Positions 1 to 9,053 are shown, counted from the stretch's first letter. The stretch is 64,000 bases of DNA from Duncaniella muricolitica (GCA_025808375.1 CP061009.1:682001-746000), one strand, 5' to 3'. Translations and numbers: made by a program. Notes: generated from the letters alone by a model not told the origin.

Positions 1-62
1 CTCTGGATAAAAACTTATGTTTCTTATGTCCTTTTGAAACTTTTGTATCTATATAGTTTCGG

Positions 63-1103
63 TTATTTTCCGTTTATGGCGTTGGCCACATCGTTGCGGA
101 GGCCTTCGTCCTGCTGGTCGCGGCTGAGGATGGTGCCGTCAGGTCCGAAAAGTATGATGCAGGGGATGCCCTGGAAACCGTAGATGTCAGAGGGGATGTG
201 TTGTGCGTTGATGATGTTGCGCCAGGGCAGGTCGTGGCGTTTTACGGCTTCGATTGTAGCCTCGGGTTCGTCCCACACGGCGACACCGATGACTTCGAGA
301 CCCTTGTCGGCATACTGCTTGTAGAGGTCTTTGATTACGGCAGTCTGACGTATGCAGGGACCACACCAGCTTGCCCAGAAGTCGACGAGTACATATTTAC
401 CTTTGCCCACCACGTCGGAGAGACGGAAGGTGGAGTCGTTGTAGGTTACCTCAAAGTCTTTGAACATTTTGCCCACCGAGGTCTCTTCTTCGAGCTTGAA
501 AGCCTTGCGTATCTTTTCGAGGCGGGCATTGCCGTTGAGGATGGGATAGACGCCCGTCAGACTGTCGATTTCAGCCAGCGAGTAGGGGCGTTTGTCGCGC
601 AATATCTCCTGCACGCCGAGGGCGTTGTCGAGGTTGGCTTCAAGGAAGGCCTTGTCGAGCGAGTCGGATTTGGCTATATAGTAGTCGCGTTTTTCTTGTT
701 TGAGTGAGTCGGGCAACTCCATGTATTCCTTGTTAGAGGCGATGCGCTCGCTCCAGTAGTCGTGGATACGCTGATTGAGCTGACCGCCTTTGGCTATGCC
801 TTCGGTGATGGTGATGGAGTCGGCCTCAAGAAAGAAGCTGGCTATGTTCTTGTCATCGATACTCAGGATTACGGATGCTGTGCCGTTGTAGCCTTTGGTC
901 ATGGGGGCGTTGAATATAACCGTCGAGTCGGTCACAACCGCGCTGTCGATATTGGCGTCGCGGTCGATGTCATAGAGATAGGCTGTCTTGCCGTTGAAGT
1001 CGGGGCCGACATTGGCTTTGACATAGTAGTTGTTGTCGGTCTGCGCGCCTGTGCATGCCGACAGCAGAGCGACGGCTGATGCGATGAATGGGAGTGCTTT
1101 CAT
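63..1103 (-). CDS. TlpA-like thioredoxin-fold lipoprotein with DUF4369-type N-terminus
   Basis: The start at 1103 gives 346 aa beginning with a lipoprotein signal (hydrophobic run, LLSAC, Cys17); a longer reading would place 12 odd residues before it. The N-terminal half resembles the DUF4369 domain of Bacteroidetes disulfide reductases. The C-terminal third is an AhpC/TSA-TlpA thioredoxin domain with WASWCGPC (Cys247, Cys250), followed by the cis-Pro segment QGIPCIILF. Such proteins act in the periplasm, facing the inner or outer membrane, as thiol-disulfide oxidoreductases; the partner is unknown. A TATATTTG -7 box lies at 1148-1155. The gene is monocistronic, separated from rnfC by a hairpin region. 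Function is inferred from fold. Confidence 0.85.
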   Translation of the reverse strand: MKALPFIASAVALLSACTGAQTDNNYYVKANVGPDFNGKTAYLYDIDRDANIDSAVVTDSTVIFNAPMTKGYNGTASVILSIDDKNIASFFLEADSITITEGIAKGGQLNQRIHDYWSERIASNKEYMELPDSLKQEKRDYYIAKSDSLDKAFLEANLDNALGVQEILRDKRPYSLAEIDSLTGVYPILNGNARLEKIRKAFKLEEETSVGKMFKDFEVTYNDSTFRLSDVVGKGKYVLVDFWASWCGPCIRQTAVIKDLYKQYADKGLEVIGVAVWDEPEATIEAVKRHDLPWRNIINAQHIPSDIYGFQGIPCIILFGPDGTILSRDQQDEGLRNDVANAINGK

Positions 1104-1147
1104 AATGTGATGGTTAGAAAAATTTTTTATTATTTGCAATTTTGCAG

Positions 1148-1155
1148 CAAATATA
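1148..1155 (-). promoter_or_regulatory. Putative -7 box (TATATTTG) for the TlpA-like gene
   Basis: On the minus strand the sequence reads TATATTTG, matching the Bacteroidetes TAnnTTTG -7 element, 45 bases ahead of the start at 1103. The nearest TTTG (1182-1185) is 26 bases further up, longer than the usual 19-21, so only the -7 box is supported. Confidence 0.4.
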
Positions 1156-1192
1156 TCTATTTTCTAAATGTTATGGTCGTTCAAAGTGTTAA

Positions 1193-1330
1193 AAGAGCTA
1201 AAATAGTTAAAATAGTTAAATAAGTTAAAAGAGTTAAGTGTTGAGGGAAAAACAACAAAAAACAGGAGTACAGCATGTAGGAAATAATGCTGTACTCCTG
1301 TCTATTAACTTTCTTGACTTTCTTAACTTT
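1193..1330. repeat. AT-rich short-period repeat around a perfect 15-bp hairpin
   Basis: Tandem copies of agttaaaat-like units (about 1193-1237) precede a perfect 15-bp inverted repeat, arms 1262-1276 and 1287-1301 with a 10-base loop. Complementary cttaacttt-like units follow (1304-1330). The layout matches the structure at 6668-6829, so this is one of a family of intergenic hairpins. It sits at the 3' end of rnfC and could terminate transcription there. Confidence 0.6.
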
Positions 1331-1344
1331 ATAGACTATAAGAA

Positions 1345-2685
1345 TTACTTGGCAGCGGCGGCGCGGGCTCGCATGGCGGCCATGACTTTGCCTTTGCCTA
1401 CGCGGATGAAGTCGAGTATCGGTCGTGAAGAGGGGCAGATGTAGCTGCAAGAGCCACATTCGATGCAGTTGGCTATCTTTTCCTGCTCGGCTTCGTCATA
1501 CTGCTTCAGACGCGAGAGTGTGCTGAGCAGGAACGGCTCGAGACCCATGGGGCAGACGTTGACACATGCGGCGCAGCGTATGCAGGGTTCCGGTTCGCGA
1601 CGGTGGGCGTAACGCGGGTCGAGAAGTATGCCCGAGGTGCCTTTGATCATCGGAGTGTTGAGGGTCGATGCGGTGCGTCCCATCATTGGGCCTCCGAGGA
1701 TAATTTTCTCATATTCCATGCCCGGCTCCACAAGAGTGGACAGCATGGTGCCCAGGGCTACGCGGAGGTTCTTGCCCTCGTTGCCGTCGTGGAGAGTGAG
1801 CACTCGGTCGAGGATGGGCTCGTTGTGGTAGACGGCGCGATAGACGGCATAGGCTGTGGCTACGTTCTGGACGATGCAGCCTGTGGCGATGGGGAGTGCG
1901 CCCGAGGGCACTTCGCGGCCGGTGACGGCTGCGATGAGCTGTTTTTCACCGCCCTGAGGATATTTTACCTGCATGGTCATGACCTCGATGCCGGGAGCAG
2001 AGGCACAGGCTTCGGTCATGGCGGCTATTGCCTCGGGTTTGTTGTTTTCGATGGCTATGACTGCGCGGTTGACACCGGCGGCACGCACCAGCAATTGCAC
2101 GCCCTTGACGATTTCGCGGGCGTTCTCGCGCATGAGCATGTCGTCACACGACAGGCACGGCTCACACTCGGCAGCGTTGATAATGACCACTTCGGCCTTG
2201 GAGCCGGGAGGGGGCATTAGTTTTACGTGGGCCGGGAATGTAGCTCCGCCCAGACCTACGATGCCGGCGTCCTTGATGAGCTCGATAATGGCCTTTGAGT
2301 CAAGAGCGGCTATCTCAGCGTCGGAGCGTTTGGGCTTGGTGTCGGCCATGGCGGCGGCATCGGCCTCGCGGTCGGCCTCGTCGCTCTTGATGTAGATGGC
2401 CTCGACGGGCATGCCCTGAGGAGTGCGGGCGGTGTCAATCTTGACTACGGTGCCCGAGATGGGGGTGTGGACGTGGGCCGACACGAAACCTCCGGCCTCG
2501 GCCACACGGTCGCCGCGCTTCACGTGGTCGCCTTTGGCTACGATGGGTTTGGCGGGCGCGCCGATGTGCTGTGCCACCGGGAGCACTACCTCGGCGGGAA
2601 GCGGCATGTTGACGATGGGTTTGCCGGCAGCTATCTTGTTTTCAGCGGGATGTACACCGCCGATTTTGAATGTATGCAGTTTCAT
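1345..2685 (-). CDS. rnfC: RnfC subunit of the Rnf ion-translocating ferredoxin:NAD+ oxidoreductase
   Basis: 446 aa from MKLHTFKIGG at 2685; a longer reading adds 52 residues that overlap rnfB and look non-native. RnfC carries the NADH/FMN-binding domain of the Rnf complex, which couples electron flow between ferredoxin and NAD+ to ion pumping. Visible are the N-terminal barrel-sandwich region, the central NuoF-like domain (GLGGATFPAHVKL), and two C-terminal [4Fe-4S] motifs starting at Cys368 (CIRCAACVNVCP) and Cys407 (CIECGSCSYICP). It lies 26 bases behind rnfB. The usual rnfD, rnfG, rnfE and rnfA do not follow; a hairpin and an unrelated gene do. Confidence 0.95.
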   Translation of the reverse strand: MKLHTFKIGGVHPAENKIAAGKPIVNMPLPAEVVLPVAQHIGAPAKPIVAKGDHVKRGDRVAEAGGFVSAHVHTPISGTVVKIDTARTPQGMPVEAIYIKSDEADREADAAAMADTKPKRSDAEIAALDSKAIIELIKDAGIVGLGGATFPAHVKLMPPPGSKAEVVIINAAECEPCLSCDDMLMRENAREIVKGVQLLVRAAGVNRAVIAIENNKPEAIAAMTEACASAPGIEVMTMQVKYPQGGEKQLIAAVTGREVPSGALPIATGCIVQNVATAYAVYRAVYHNEPILDRVLTLHDGNEGKNLRVALGTMLSTLVEPGMEYEKIILGGPMMGRTASTLNTPMIKGTSGILLDPRYAHRREPEPCIRCAACVNVCPMGLEPFLLSTLSRLKQYDEAEQEKIANCIECGSCSYICPSSRPILDFIRVGKGKVMAAMRARAAAAK

Positions 2686-2711
2686 TAGTGTTAGGGGCTG
2701 AAGGGGGGTGG

Positions 2712-3587
2712 TTAGACTGTTGCGGCCTGGGGCTGCTTGTCGGCCTGAGGCTGAGCGGGCTCGGCTTTCTTCACGGGAAAGTTGACAGCGTGGATGGCGT
2801 GGGTCGGACACTGGTCGACACACTTCTTGCAGAGCTTGCATTTCTCAAAGTCGATGTAGGCGAGGTTGGAAGCCACTGTAATGGCCTCGTGGGTGCATGA
2901 CTTGGCACACTTGTCGCAGCCGATACATGCCACCTTACATTCCTTCATGGCTACGGCACCTTTCTCACGGTTGGAGCAGGCTACATAGACACGCATGCCG
3001 CGCGGACCTTTGTTGCGCAGCTCAATGATGGCGCGCGGACAAGCCTTGACACATGCTCCGCATCCCACACATTTGTCTTCGATAACTTCGGGGAGACCTG
3101 TCTCGGGATTCATGCGCATAGCACCCCATGGGCATGCGGCCACACAGTCGCCGCAACCCAGACATCCGTTGGGACAGGCTGACTCGCCGGTGCCGAGCGA
3201 AGCGAGCACGGAGCAAGTGGGCGCGCCCTCGAAGCGAGCCAGAGAGGGGCGCAGATCGCATGTGCCGTTACATTTTATGACAGCGATTTTGGGCTTGGCG
3301 GCTACAGCGGCCAGTCCGACTATCTCGCCGATTTTATTCATTGTTTCAGTGCTTGACGAGGGACAGTTGAGGCCGTCGAGAGTGTCGGCACACACGCAGG
3401 CCGCGGCAAAGTCGCGACATCCGCTACGTCCGCATCCGCCGCAGTTTGCTCCTGGCAGCAGAGCCTCAACCTCGTCGATGCGAGGATCCTCCTGTACATG
3501 AAAACGGCGGGCCACAACAAAGAGCACGGCGGCACCGACGATTCCTATGATTCCGAGGACGATGATTGATAGGATAATAACGTTCAT
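2712..3587 (-). CDS. rnfB: RnfB ferredoxin subunit of the Rnf complex
   Basis: 291 aa from MNVIILSIIV at 3587; the preceding 43 codons belong to leader and the rseC overlap. One N-terminal membrane segment (about residues 4-25) is followed by the RnfB Fe-S domain (CGGCGRSGC). Four further ferredoxin-type clusters follow: CLGCGDCVAACP, CVGCGACVKACP, CIGCDKCAKSC and CKLCKKCVDQCP. The high cluster number resembles anaerobe-type RnfB rather than the short E. coli RsxB. It passes electrons from soluble ferredoxin into the complex at the cytoplasmic membrane. The C-terminus ends in a Lys/Pro/Gln-rich tail. Second gene of rseC-rnfB-rnfC. Confidence 0.95.
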   Translation of the reverse strand: MNVIILSIIVLGIIGIVGAAVLFVVARRFHVQEDPRIDEVEALLPGANCGGCGRSGCRDFAAACVCADTLDGLNCPSSSTETMNKIGEIVGLAAVAAKPKIAVIKCNGTCDLRPSLARFEGAPTCSVLASLGTGESACPNGCLGCGDCVAACPWGAMRMNPETGLPEVIEDKCVGCGACVKACPRAIIELRNKGPRGMRVYVACSNREKGAVAMKECKVACIGCDKCAKSCTHEAITVASNLAYIDFEKCKLCKKCVDQCPTHAIHAVNFPVKKAEPAQPQADKQPQAATV

Positions 3588-3627
3588 GGTATGTTTTTGA
3601 GTTTTAGAATTATAAGGGGATAAGGGT

Positions 3628-4056
3628 TCAGACGGGGCGCACTGTCCATATAATCTTCTGCGCGAGCTTCTTGCGACAGAGATAAAGCCCAAGGTCATAG
3701 ACGGCGAGTGTGGCAAATCCGGCCACGAGCGAAATGGCTCCGCTTTGCGGCCATATCAGGCGCACACCGAGTATGACGCTTACAAAAAGTATGGTCGGCA
3801 GCAGGAGTGCCCACCATGTGGCCCGCAGGGTCGAGCCTGACGAGGCTATCACTTCCACGCGCTGTCCTACGCTGTAACGCGAGGCCATGGGTGTGTCAAT
3901 GGTAATCGACTCGCCACCACCGTCGGAGCTGTCCTTATTGCACAACGAAGCCACCGCGCATCCGTCGCAACTGCATGAGCTGTTGGTGCGAAGTGTCAGT
4001 GTTGAGTCGGTGACGTGTGTTATAGTGCCGGAATGTGTGACGTAATCCTGCTTCAT
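3628..4056 (-). CDS. rseC: SoxR-reducing system protein RseC family
   Basis: 142 aa from MKQDYVTHSG at 4056. The N-terminal domain carries a Cys cluster (CSCDGCAVASLC) typical of RseC/MucC proteins. Two membrane helices follow (about residues 75-95 and 100-120, WWALLLPTILFVSVILGV then SLVAGFATLAVYDLGLYLC). In Bacteroidetes this gene commonly heads the rnf operon, as here, with 40 bases to rnfB. The role is probably assembly or tuning of the Rnf/Rsx complex; the exact reaction is not known. Confidence 0.88.
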   Translation of the reverse strand: MKQDYVTHSGTITHVTDSTLTLRTNSSCSCDGCAVASLCNKDSSDGGGESITIDTPMASRYSVGQRVEVIASSGSTLRATWWALLLPTILFVSVILGVRLIWPQSGAISLVAGFATLAVYDLGLYLCRKKLAQKIIWTVRPV

Positions 4057-4071
4057 GGTAATAATTCGCCA

Positions 4072-4103
4072 CAAAGTTACAGTTTTTCTAAAAAACTCGC
4101 AAC
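4072..4103 (-). promoter_or_regulatory. Putative promoter of the rseC-rnfBC operon
   Basis: Minus-strand TAACTTTG (4072-4079) matches the -7 consensus, with GTTG (4100-4103, three of four to TTTG) 20 bases upstream. The inferred transcript would start about 10 bases before the ATG at 4056, an unusually short leader. Confidence 0.45.
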
Positions 4104-4423
4104 TTTTATGTTTAAAGAGTTTACAAGATGTGTGTTTCTCGACAATATGATGTATTACATGGAGGTAGTGTGTCGGAAAAACTGTCGTGTATGTATTATT
4201 TAACAGGCAATGCTATATATTCTTAAATCATGTGTGAGGGGGGTGAACCATGGGGCGACGGGGCATGTTGTAATGGCGAAAACAGCTTCACGCAGAGGCT
4301 GTGGACAATACAATATTTTGTTATAAATATATTGATGATAGCATTATAGAATAAGAAACAAAAAACGTGAACGACAACATTAAAAAATAACAATCAAAAA
4401 ACAACAAACAACAGAAACAGAAA
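4104..4423. other. Intergenic region between divergent rseC and ahpC
   Basis: About 320 bases without a convincing gene. The last 100 bases before ahpC are very AT-rich and presumably hold its promoter. No good TAnnTTTG match was found; atattttg near 4312-4319 is one T short. No OxyR site could be recognised by eye. Confidence 0.5.
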
Positions 4424-4990
4424 ATGGAATCAATTATCAACACTCACATCCCCGAATTTAAAGTACAGGCTTATCACAACGGCGAGTTCAAGACCGTGAC
4501 CGATAAGGATGTGCTTGGCAAATGGGCTGTATTTTTCTTCTATCCCGCCGACTTTACCTTTGTATGTCCTACCGAGCTGGAGGACATGGCCGAGAAGTAT
4601 GAGGAATTCAAGCGTCTCGGTGTGGAGGTCTATTCGGTGAGCACCGATTCGCATTTCGTGCACAAGGCATGGCATGACGCGTCGGACAGCATCAAGAAGA
4701 TACAGTATCCTATGCTTGCCGACCCGACCGGTGTGTTGAGCCGTGCGTTCGGAGTGATGATCGAGGAGGACGGCATGGCCTACCGAGGCACATTTGTCAG
4801 CAATCCCGAGGGTCTTATCAAGCTCGTCGAGATTCAGGACAACAGCATCGGCCGTAATGCCGAGGAGCTTCTGCGCAGGGTGGAGGCCGCACAGTTTGTG
4901 GCCACTCATGACGGCGAGGTATGCCCGGCAAAATGGAAGCAGGGTCAGTCGACTCTCAAGCCCAGCATTGATCTTGTAGGCAAAATCTGA
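4424..4990 (+). CDS. ahpC: Alkyl hydroperoxide reductase subunit C (peroxiredoxin)
   Basis: 188 aa, the full length of typical 2-Cys AhpC. The peroxidatic cysteine is Cys48 in FTFVCPTELED and the resolving cysteine Cys167 in GEVCPAKWK. It reduces hydrogen peroxide and organic peroxides in the cytoplasm and is recycled by AhpF, encoded 119 bases downstream. The start follows an A-rich leader typical of Bacteroidales. In Bacteroides this pair belongs to the OxyR regulon; no oxyR gene lies nearby here. Confidence 0.97.
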   Translation: MESIINTHIPEFKVQAYHNGEFKTVTDKDVLGKWAVFFFYPADFTFVCPTELEDMAEKYEEFKRLGVEVYSVSTDSHFVHKAWHDASDSIKKIQYPMLADPTGVLSRAFGVMIEEDGMAYRGTFVSNPEGLIKLVEIQDNSIGRNAEELLRRVEAAQFVATHDGEVCPAKWKQGQSTLKPSIDLVGKI

Positions 4991-5109
4991 CCTCGGGTCT
5001 GATATTTGTCAGAAAACTCAACCGGGGGAGGCATAGGGACATCAATCCGTTAGCGGGTCGGTCGGCTGTGTCTCTCTCCTTATTTATTTAATCAACAAAA
5101 CATACAATT

Positions 5110-6666
5110 ATGCTTGGTCAGGAAATACTTCAGCAACTTAAGGGAATCTTTGCTAAAATAAAGTCGCGGATAACGTTCAGCATGCAGTCGAAGGGTGAGT
5201 CGGAGGCTTCGGCCGAGATGGCATCCTTTCTTGATGATGTGGCTTCGACGTCGGATAAGTTTGACGTGCACAAGGCGGAGGCCGATGTCGAGGCTCCGAC
5301 TTTCGAGATAGTGCGTGACGGCACTCCGACCGGAGTGAGGTTTTGCGGCATACCCAACGGCCATGAGTTTACCACGCTGCTGCTGGCTGTGCTCAATGCC
5401 GACGGACAGGGTAAGAATCTGCCCGACGAGGCCTTGTGTGCGCGCATCAAGGCTCTGAAAGGTCCGGTGAAGCTACGCACGTTTGTGTCGCTGACCTGTA
5501 CCAACTGTCCGGATGTAGCTCAGGCTCTTAATGTGATAGCGTTGCTCAATCCGGGCGTGGAAAACACTGTGACCGACGGTGCCGTGGTGCCCGCTTTGGT
5601 CGAGGAGCTTAACATTCAGTCGGTGCCGACGGTATATGCCGACGGGACGTGTCTGAGTGTGGGCCGTTCGTCGCTCGGCGATCTGCTCGAGAAACTTGAG
5701 ACGCTCTACGGGGAGGACGAGAATGCGCAGGTGTCGCCCGTGATGCGCGAGTATGACGTCGTGGTGATGGGCGGAGGTCCGGCCGGCGCGTCGGCTGCCA
5801 TCTATTGTGCCCGCAAGGGTTTCAACACGGCTGTGGTGGCCAAGGCTATCGGCGGTCAGGTGCGTGAGACGCTGGGTATAGAGAACATGATTTCGGTGCC
5901 CAAGACCACTGGCTCAAAACTTGCGGCCGACCTCAAGGAGCATCTGGGCGAATATGCGATAGATGTGTTTGAGAACCGTACGGTCGACTCGGCTCAGGTG
6001 GACGGTCAGTCAAAGGTGCTGACCTGTGGCTACGAGACTTTCAAGAGCAAGGCTCTGATAATTGCCACAGGAGCCGGATGGCGACGTCTGTCGGTGGCCG
6101 GCGAGGCCGAGCATATCGGTCACGGCGTGGCGTTCTGTACGCATTGCGACGGCCCGTTTTATGCCGGTATGCGTGTGGCTGTGGTCGGCGGCGGCAATTC
6201 GGGCATCGAGGCTGCCATAGATATGGCGGGAATGTGTCCGCATGTCGATGTGTTTGAATATATGGATTCGCTCAAGGCCGACGGTGTGTTGCAGTCCAAG
6301 GTGGCGTCGCTCCCTAATGTGGATATACATCTGTCGTCGCAGGTGATGGAAATCGTAGGTGACGGCAGGGGTGTGTCGGGCATCAAGGTCAAGGACCGTG
6401 TGTCGGGCGCAGAGACAGTCTATCCGGTGTCGGGAGTGTTTGTTCAGGTGGGTCTTGTGCCCAACAGTTCGCTGTTTGCCGGTATGTTGCCGATGACCAA
6501 GGGTGGCGAAATCATAGTCGACGAGCGTTGCCGCACGTCGGTGACCGGTGTCTATGCCGCCGGTGATGTCACCAATGTACCTTACAAGCAGATAATCGTT
6601 GCTATGGGCGAAGGTGCCAAAGCTGCCCTGTCGGTATTTGAGGATGCAATGAGGTCTGTTCTCTGA
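5110..6666 (+). CDS. ahpF: Alkyl hydroperoxide reductase subunit F
   Basis: 518 aa, normal for AhpF. The N-terminal double thioredoxin-fold domain has the CTNC pair (Cys130, Cys133). The FAD/NADH thioredoxin-reductase-like part begins with VVMGGGPAGASAAIYCARKG, has the redox pair CTHC (Cys343, Cys346), the NADH-binding VVGGGNSGIEAA, and a C-terminal GVYAAGDVT FAD motif. Electrons pass from NADH through FAD and both CxxC pairs to AhpC. Probably co-transcribed with ahpC; a long hairpin at 6709-6829 separates it from the convergent YjiH gene. Confidence 0.97.
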   Translation: MLGQEILQQLKGIFAKIKSRITFSMQSKGESEASAEMASFLDDVASTSDKFDVHKAEADVEAPTFEIVRDGTPTGVRFCGIPNGHEFTTLLLAVLNADGQGKNLPDEALCARIKALKGPVKLRTFVSLTCTNCPDVAQALNVIALLNPGVENTVTDGAVVPALVEELNIQSVPTVYADGTCLSVGRSSLGDLLEKLETLYGEDENAQVSPVMREYDVVVMGGGPAGASAAIYCARKGFNTAVVAKAIGGQVRETLGIENMISVPKTTGSKLAADLKEHLGEYAIDVFENRTVDSAQVDGQSKVLTCGYETFKSKALIIATGAGWRRLSVAGEAEHIGHGVAFCTHCDGPFYAGMRVAVVGGGNSGIEAAIDMAGMCPHVDVFEYMDSLKADGVLQSKVASLPNVDIHLSSQVMEIVGDGRGVSGIKVKDRVSGAETVYPVSGVFVQVGLVPNSSLFAGMLPMTKGGEIIVDERCRTSVTGVYAAGDVTNVPYKQIIVAMGEGAKAALSVFEDAMRSVL

Positions 6667-6667
6667 T

Positions 6668-6829
6668 TGTTTAGAAAGTTTAAAAAGTTTAAAAAGTTAA
6701 AGGCATCTCTTATAGTTTATAGAGTTTAAAAAGTTTAAAAAGTTAAAGGCAGGAGTATAGGAGTTTTTTATTTTCTCCCATATTCCTGTCTTTAACTTTA
6801 TAAACTTTATAAACTTTCTAAACTATAAG
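6668..6829. repeat. Long imperfect palindrome with tandem AT-rich repeats; probable bidirectional terminator
   Basis: Two 55-base arms (6709-6763 and 6775-6829) pair at about 48 positions around an 11-base T-rich loop. Inside each arm a unit like agtttaaaa repeats two or three times, and 6668-6704 is a further direct copy. It lies between convergent ahpF and the YjiH gene and overlaps the last codons of the latter. Mismatches are spread evenly, so the arms appear to diverge slowly. Confidence 0.65.
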
Positions 6830-7984
6830 AGTATAGACCATGTGGGCTACGATGGCGGCGATGAGACCTCCGATGGTGTGGGAAAGAATGGCTTTGGGGG
6901 TTAGTTCGCGATAGCCGAGTGAGTCGAGCATGGCTGTGTGGGTGCTGAGATAACCGCTCCAGCACATGCCTATGGCTGTGAACACGGCTATGGCGTTGCC
7001 GTCGATCCATCCTTGTGCGGCGAAGTTGGGCACGAGGCTCAGGGCCGCGCCTACGGCTCCGAGGGCTGTGATGGGGAAGGCTACGAGATGGGGGTCGTTG
7101 AATCCGAAGAGCCACTGAAACACTACGTCAATCTTTGAGGCGAGCCATGGGAGCAGTTCGATACCTTCGTAGGCGGCTCCCGTGTAGCCTTCGGCCGAGG
7201 CTCCGAAGGTGAGTATCATCACAAGCGTCGAGATGATGAGCACGCCTGGGATGATGGCTATGCCGACGTCGACACCTGTGCGTCCGCCGTCGAGCAGTGA
7301 GTTGAGCACGCGGATGAATGTTGATTTCGACTCCACGGTCTCCTCCTTCTCTTCGGGATGGTCGGTGTCGGCTGCGATGGCGTCCTCGTTGGCAAACGAG
7401 GGGTAGGCCTTTATGACGAAATACTGCATGAGACGTGTCGAGACGATGCATCCGCAGAATGCGCCGAAGAGGCCTATGAGCGGTTCGATATAGTAGCCTT
7501 GTCCGACCATGAACACCATGACCAGAAGGCCCATGCCGAAGGCAGTGCCGAAGTTGGTGAGCGAGATGTATTGATATTTCTTGAAGTAGCGGCAGAAGCG
7601 TCGGTCCTGCGAGAGCGAGATGATGGCGGGGTTGTCGCTGAGAAATGTCATGGTCGCTCCGAGTGCGGCCACGCCGGGGAGGTTGAAGAGGGGGCGCATG
7701 AGGGGACGCAGGATGTTTTCGAGGAGTTTGACCACGCCAAATTCTACAAAAAGTCGTCCGATGGCTCCGGTGACCACACATATGCCCATGAGGTAAAACA
7801 CAGTGTTGAGCAGCAGGTCGTGGGCTGTGTGCATGATGGTGTTGAGCATGTTGGGGATGCCCATAATCGAGCCGATGTACCAGAATAGACCGATTACGAT
7901 GGCCAGACACGGCACTCCAGTCGGGATGAGGCGGGCGAGGGAGAATGGACGCGATGCGGCCGGGGTGTTTTCAAGCTGTTGCAT
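6818..7984 (-). CDS. YjiH-family membrane protein with nucleoside-recognition (Gate) domain
   Basis: 388 aa with about nine hydrophobic segments. Two regions resemble the Gate/nucleoside-recognition domain: LLLNTVFYLMGICVVTGAIG near residue 50 and a C-terminal copy near residue 240-340. A charged cytoplasmic loop (DHPEEKEETVESK, near residue 205-220) separates them. The family is named after E. coli YjiH; its transported molecule is not established. Gene order suggests it stands alone or pairs loosely with the porin gene upstream (46 bases away on the same strand). Confidence 0.8.
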   Translation of the reverse strand: MQQLENTPAASRPFSLARLIPTGVPCLAIVIGLFWYIGSIMGIPNMLNTIMHTAHDLLLNTVFYLMGICVVTGAIGRLFVEFGVVKLLENILRPLMRPLFNLPGVAALGATMTFLSDNPAIISLSQDRRFCRYFKKYQYISLTNFGTAFGMGLLVMVFMVGQGYYIEPLIGLFGAFCGCIVSTRLMQYFVIKAYPSFANEDAIAADTDHPEEKEETVESKSTFIRVLNSLLDGGRTGVDVGIAIIPGVLIISTLVMILTFGASAEGYTGAAYEGIELLPWLASKIDVVFQWLFGFNDPHLVAFPITALGAVGAALSLVPNFAAQGWIDGNAIAVFTAIGMCWSGYLSTHTAMLDSLGYRELTPKAILSHTIGGLIAAIVAHMVYTLIV

Positions 7985-8030
7985 TGTGATAGGATGGTAT
8001 GGAGGTAAGGATTCAGATGGCGGGGGAGGA

Positions 8031-9053
8031 TTATCGTTTGAACGAGAGGAGGTTCATGTTCCACTTCACGCCGACGTCCACGAGTGTGGTCTTGTTTTGC
8101 ATCACGTCGGCCGAGTTGGCGTTTTTACCCCATGAGTAAAACACGTTGGCATGCACTCGCAGGGTGCTGCGCTTGTCGGCCAGGGGGAAATATTCGACAC
8201 CGGCACCGGCCATCTTCAGTTCGGTGCCCGGAGCTACGCAGAGGTCGGCGTCCGAGCGGGTGTTGTTGACGTCATAGGTCATCTTGCCGAATACTTTCCA
8301 TCGCTGAGAGGGAGTGTAGGCAATCTCGCCCATCACCGACATGTCGCGCAGCAGGAATGTCTGGCCCGACGAGGCGCGGTTCATAAGGTCAAGCTCGAGC
8401 GAGAGGCGTCCGAATGAGAATTTATTGCCGAGAGCGAGATAACTGATGTAATGTCCGGGAGCATATTCGATGAGGTTGGCTGACCATATGGAGCTGTATA
8501 TGCCGTGGGAGCCGTTCCACATGAGGTTGTAGGCATACATGTCGCGGTCGGAGGGGGTGAAGAAGGGGCTTTCGCAAAACTGGAACGTGAGACGGTCGGA
8601 TGCCGACGGCCGGAAGCTGACTGACGCTCCGATTTCGTAGCAGGGGATGTTGTTCCAGAACACCGAGCATCCGTAGAGGTCAATCGGCGCGCGGTCATAT
8701 TCCCATCCGCCGATGGCCACTACCTGCTTGCCTCCGGCCACCGACCAGCGGCCGAAATCATAGTTGAGATATATCCAGTCGGTAGCGTCAAAAAAAGAAG
8801 CGTCCTTGTGGGGCTTGTTGAGCCGTTGTCTCCATGAGTAGCTCAGAGCGTCGGTGATGTTGCCGTCGGCTTGGATGTTGATGTATTTGCCTTCAAATCC
8901 GGAGTTGTCTTTGACTGTCTTTCCGTCATTCCAGTCGCGCTGATAGTCGAGGCGAGCCTCGGCCTGAAATTTCAGAAGGGTGTCGGTGGCCGGCTCGTCG
9001 GCATGTGCATACACTGCGGTGGCCGCACATAGGGCAAGGAATATTTTTCTCAT
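8031..9053 (-). CDS. Outer-membrane porin, phosphate-selective porin O/P-like
   Basis: 340 aa with a signal peptide (MRKIFLALCAATAVYAHA). The body is rich in alternating amphipathic beta-strands and aromatic residues (YLNYDFGRWSVAGGKQVVAIGGWEY), as in the OprO/OprP-like porins of Bacteroidetes. It ends in a hydrophobic-charged strand (VKWNMNLLSFKR) without the classical terminal Phe. Likely a general diffusion channel; the solute is unknown. It precedes the YjiH gene by 46 bases and may share its transcript. Confidence 0.75.
   Translation of the reverse strand: MRKIFLALCAATAVYAHADEPATDTLLKFQAEARLDYQRDWNDGKTVKDNSGFEGKYINIQADGNITDALSYSWRQRLNKPHKDASFFDATDWIYLNYDFGRWSVAGGKQVVAIGGWEYDRAPIDLYGCSVFWNNIPCYEIGASVSFRPSASDRLTFQFCESPFFTPSDRDMYAYNLMWNGSHGIYSSIWSANLIEYAPGHYISYLALGNKFSFGRLSLELDLMNRASSGQTFLLRDMSVMGEIAYTPSQRWKVFGKMTYDVNNTRSDADLCVAPGTELKMAGAGVEYFPLADKRSTLRVHANVFYSWGKNANSADVMQNKTTLVDVGVKWNMNLLSFKR

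Noticed and set aside
198..707. Long plus-strand open frame opposite the TlpA-like gene
   Set aside because: It lies wholly antisense to a clear thioredoxin-fold gene and its product has no recognisable domain.
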